Shown here piece after piece: positions 60,723-64,000 of a DNA stretch of 64,000 nucleotides; position 1 is the stretch's first letter; each line of letters opens with the position of its first letter. Both the position numbers and the translations under genes were made by a program. The stretch spans positions 1 to 64,000 of the forward strand of contig JAJEQY010000001.1 in the NCBI GenBank assembly GCA_020687605.1, in the 5' to 3' direction. The notes under the pieces were generated by a model. The model was not told the origin of the DNA. It worked only from the letters and a program-made list of their open reading frames with translations, and did no database searches. Source of the stretch: Intestinimonas aquisgranensis (GTDB taxonomy: Bacteria > Bacillota > Clostridia > Oscillospirales > Oscillospiraceae).

Positions 60723-61982
60723 ATGGGTATGACCATGACCCAGAAGATCCTGGCAAAGCACGCGGGCCTTGCGTCCGTGGAGGCTGGACAGCTCATCGAG
60801 GCCAAGCTGGATCTGGTGCTGGGCAACGATATCACCACTCCGGTAGCTATTACCGAGTTTGACAAGGCGGGACTCACTCAGGTCTTTGACAAGGACAAGA
60901 TCGCCATTGTCCTGGACCACTCCGTCCCCTGCAAGGACATCAAGTCCGCTCAGCTCTGTGCCCAGGCCAGAGCCTTCGCCCAGCGGTTCGACATTACCCA
61001 CTTCTACGACGTGGGGCAGATGGGTGTGGAGCACGCCCTTATCCCGGAGAAGGGACTGGCTGCCCCCGGTGAGGCCATCATCGGTGCCGACTCCCACACC
61101 TGTACTTATGGCGCCCTCGGCGCCTTCTCCACCGGCGTGGGTTCCACCGACATGGCCGCCGGTATGGCTACCGGCCTCGCCTGGTTCAAGGTGCCCTCCG
61201 CCATCAAGGTCACCCTCACCGGAAAATTTGCCCCCTATGTAAGCGGTAAGGACGTGATCCTCCACCTTATCGGCCAGATCGGCGTGGACGGCGCCCTATA
61301 CAAGTCCCTGGAGTTTGCCGGGGAGGGGGTGGCGGAGCTCACCATGGACGACCGCTTCACCATTGCCAACATGGCCATCGAGGCCGGCGCCAAGAACGGC
61401 ATCTTCCCCGTGGACGACCAGACTCGGGAGTACCTCAAGGGTCGAGTGGACCGCCCCTGGGAGGCGGTGGAACCCGACGCCGACGCCGTCTATGACCAAG
61501 AGGTGGTCATCGACCTCTCTACCCTGCGTCCCACTGTGGCCCTGCCGCACCTGCCCTCCAATACCCGGACGGTGGACGAGGTGGCCGGCCTGCCTATCCA
61601 GCAGGTGGTCATCGGCTCCTGCACCAACGGCCGGCTCAAGGACCTCCAGGAGGCCGCCGACATCCTCAAGGGGCGGAAGGTGGCCAAGGGCGTACGCTGC
61701 ATCGTCCTGCCGGCCACCCAGCAGATCATGATGGACGCCATGGCCCAGGGCCTCATTCAGACCTTCATCGAGGCCGGCTGCGCCGTCTCCACCCCCACCT
61801 GCGGTCCCTGCCTGGGCGGCCATATGGGCGTCCTCTCCAACGGCGAGCGGGCTGTGTCCACCACCAACCGTAACTTCGTGGGACGTATGGGGCCCACCGA
61901 CTCCGAGATCATTTTGGCCAGCCCCGCTGTGGCGGCGGCCTCCGCTGTGGCCGGCTGCATCGCCGACCCGGCAAAGCTGTAA
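60723..61982 (+). CDS. leuC: 3-isopropylmalate dehydratase large subunit
   Basis: The 419-residue aconitase-family protein has the 4Fe-4S ligands in GSCTNG and TCGPCLGG and the motif GADSHTCTYGALGAF. It belongs to the short LeuC type of archaea and Clostridia and pairs with LeuD to isomerise isopropylmalate in leucine synthesis. Strong GGAGGG before ATG 60723. No T-box is visible in the short leader. Confidence 0.95.
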   Translation: MGMTMTQKILAKHAGLASVEAGQLIEAKLDLVLGNDITTPVAITEFDKAGLTQVFDKDKIAIVLDHSVPCKDIKSAQLCAQARAFAQRFDITHFYDVGQMGVEHALIPEKGLAAPGEAIIGADSHTCTYGALGAFSTGVGSTDMAAGMATGLAWFKVPSAIKVTLTGKFAPYVSGKDVILHLIGQIGVDGALYKSLEFAGEGVAELTMDDRFTIANMAIEAGAKNGIFPVDDQTREYLKGRVDRPWEAVEPDADAVYDQEVVIDLSTLRPTVALPHLPSNTRTVDEVAGLPIQQVVIGSCTNGRLKDLQEAADILKGRKVAKGVRCIVLPATQQIMMDAMAQGLIQTFIEAGCAVSTPTCGPCLGGHMGVLSNGERAVSTTNRNFVGRMGPTDSEIILASPAVAAASAVAGCIADPAKL

Positions 61983-61997
61983 GGGAGGAGAAAGGCA

Positions 61998-62479
61998 ATG
62001 AAGATCTATAAATACGGCGACAACGTGGATACCGACGTCATCATTCCCGCCCGCCACCTCAATAACCCCGACCCCAAGGCCCTGGCCTCCCACTGCATGG
62101 AGGACATTGACGAGAAGTTTGCCTCCACCGTGGAGACTGGCGACATCGTGGTGGCCGGCGCCAACTTCGGCTGTGGCTCCTCCCGAGAGCACGCCCCCCT
62201 GGCCCTGAAGTCCTGCGGCGTGAAGTGCGTTATCGCCAAGAGCTTTGCCCGTATCTTCTACCGCAACTCCATTAACATCGGCTTCCCCATCCTGGAGTGC
62301 CCCGAGGCCGCTGAGTCCATCCAGCCCGGCGACGCCGTCACTGTGGACTTCAAGACTGGTGTCATCTCTGATGAGACCCAGGGCAAGACCTTCCAGGCTG
62401 CGCCTTTCCCGGCCTTTGTGGATGGCATCATCGAGGCCGGCGGCCTCCTCAATTCTCTGAAGGTGAGAGGTGTGGCGAA

Positions 62480-62483
<4 letters not shown>
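61998..62483 (+). CDS. leuD: 3-isopropylmalate dehydratase small subunit
   Basis: The 161-residue swivel-domain protein has the family motifs KYGDNVDTDVIIPARHL and ANFGCGSSREHAPLALK. It completes LeuC. GGGAGGAG precedes ATG 61998; four-base overlap with leuB. Confidence 0.95.
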
Positions 62484-63556
<1,073 letters not shown>

Positions 63557-63563
63557 ATATCTG

Positions 63564-63597
63564 ACGGCGGGGCGCAGATCAGCGTCCCGCCGTTTTC
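63564..63597 (+). terminator. leuCDB terminator
   Basis: ACGGCGGG pairs with CCCGCCGT, with an inner GCG/CGT extension, followed by TTTT. Confidence 0.7.
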
Positions 63598-63615
63598 CAT
63601 GAAGGGGGAAATGCC

Positions 63616-63705
63616 ATGAAGGCCATCGGAATCATGCCCCAAATCCCGCTCCTTGATACCACCCTGATCCAGGCCAGACGGGCTGTGGAACTGGCCTTGA
63701 AGTAA
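63616..63705 (+). CDS. Small ORF of unknown function (29 aa)
   Basis: A 29-codon frame (MKAIGIMPQIPLLD start, ELALK end) follows the leuB terminator, with AAGGGGG about seven bases upstream. I recognise no family. It may be a real micro-protein, a gene remnant or chance. No dedicated promoter is obvious. Confidence 0.3.
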   Translation: MKAIGIMPQIPLLDTTLIQARRAVELALK

Positions 63706-63711
63706 ATTTCC

Positions 63712-63740
63712 TTGCATCTCACCTGCATTTCTGCTAGAAT
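63712..63740 (+). promoter_or_regulatory. coaX promoter
   Basis: TTGCAT (63712-63717) and TAGAAT (63735-63740) with 17-base spacing, 25 bases before the GTG. Confidence 0.6.
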
Positions 63741-63764
63741 TTTGAGTAATCACGGAGAAGGGAA

Positions 63765-64000
63765 GTGGCTGCTGTGGTACTTACCATTGATATTGATAAT
63801 TCTACCACCAACGTGGGGCTTTTTGATCAGAATGGAAAGCTTTGTTTTCGCTCTGGCCTTACCACCAGCCGTAATCCCACCCGGGACCAGTGTGCCATCA
63901 GTTTGATGAACCTCTTTACACTCTACCACGCCGATTTGAAAGAGGTTTCCGGGGCAGTCATTTCCAGTGTAGTGCCGTCTGTGACGGCTCACATGTCCGG
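63765..64000 (+). CDS. coaX: Type III pantothenate kinase, N-terminal part (cut by window edge)
   Basis: The first 78 residues of a CoaX-type acetate/sugar-kinase-fold protein are visible: the first phosphate motif reads TIDIDNSTTNVGLFD and a second region VSGAVISSVVPSVT is typical of CoaX. The enzyme phosphorylates pantothenate, the first step to coenzyme A. The usual DxGNT motif has Asp for the Gly here. The GTG start 63765 has GGAG seven bases upstream; GTG 63774 is an alternative. The 3' part lies beyond the window. Confidence 0.8.
   Translation, partial: MAAVVLTIDIDNSTTNVGLFDQNGKLCFRSGLTTSRNPTRDQCAISLMNLFTLYHADLKEVSGAVISSVVPSVTAHMS

Overview
The window reads as chromosomal DNA from a high-GC, spore-forming, anaerobic Clostridia member, most like the Oscillospiraceae (Flavonifractor, Pseudoflavonifractor or Lawsonibacter type). 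This rests on gene order and families: a fused IspH-S1 protein, SCIFF peptide with its radical SAM maturase, CarD, RemA, SipL, SpoIVA, GerW, and many TTG/GTG starts behind strong AGGAGG sites. The taxonomic call is inference. No rRNA, tRNA or CRISPR array was recognised.

The left edge (1-4018) is the most unusual part. Bases 1-3648 look like the right end of a skin-type intervening element: an edge-truncated gene of unknown function, a TetR regulator, and a large serine recombinase. The recombinase stop codon lies inside an AATGA pentamer, where the reading frame of the 3' half of sigK begins. The 5' half of sigK is not in the window. Just downstream come a ribosomal-protection-type GTPase fused to a YacP/Rae1-like NYN nuclease domain, and a SpoIVFA/SpoIVFB-like pair. 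In known spore formers that pair controls pro-sigma-K cleavage, so two layers of sigma-K control appear side by side.

8.4-33 kb is mostly housekeeping: rplS, rbgA, rnhB, yraN, a dipeptidase, thrC and a phosphoesterase; then the protein-quality block tig-clpP-clpX-lon-engB; then scpA-scpB-DUF2953-gerW-dacF-rluB; then an RpiR regulator, a YhiN flavoprotein, cmk, plsC and the ispH-S1 fusion. 33-43.4 kb holds carD, ispD-ispF, a DUF3343/cysteine desulfurase pair, the c-di-AMP genes cdaA-cdaR, rseC, DUF5685, a J-domain protein, yicC, remA, gmk and rpoZ. 43.5-53.6 kb is the classic priA-def-fmt-rsmB-rlmN-stp-prkC-rsgA run.

53.7-56.9 kb is a compact spore-coat basement cluster: a 23-codon spoVM, sipL and spoIVA. 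The first two genes have their Shine-Dalgarno sequences buried in hairpins. Convergent to it on the minus strand is the SCIFF locus (scfA, scfB and a PLP-dependent decarboxylase-like gene), followed by a Crp/Fnr regulator divergent from leuC-leuD-leuB. The window ends inside a type III pantothenate kinase gene.

Leads I would follow first: the interrupted sigK with its linked processing genes; the GTPase-NYN fusion; the paired RBS-sequestering hairpins before spoVM and sipL; the possible independent expression of S1 from inside ispH-S1; and the attenuator-like leader at 800-988.
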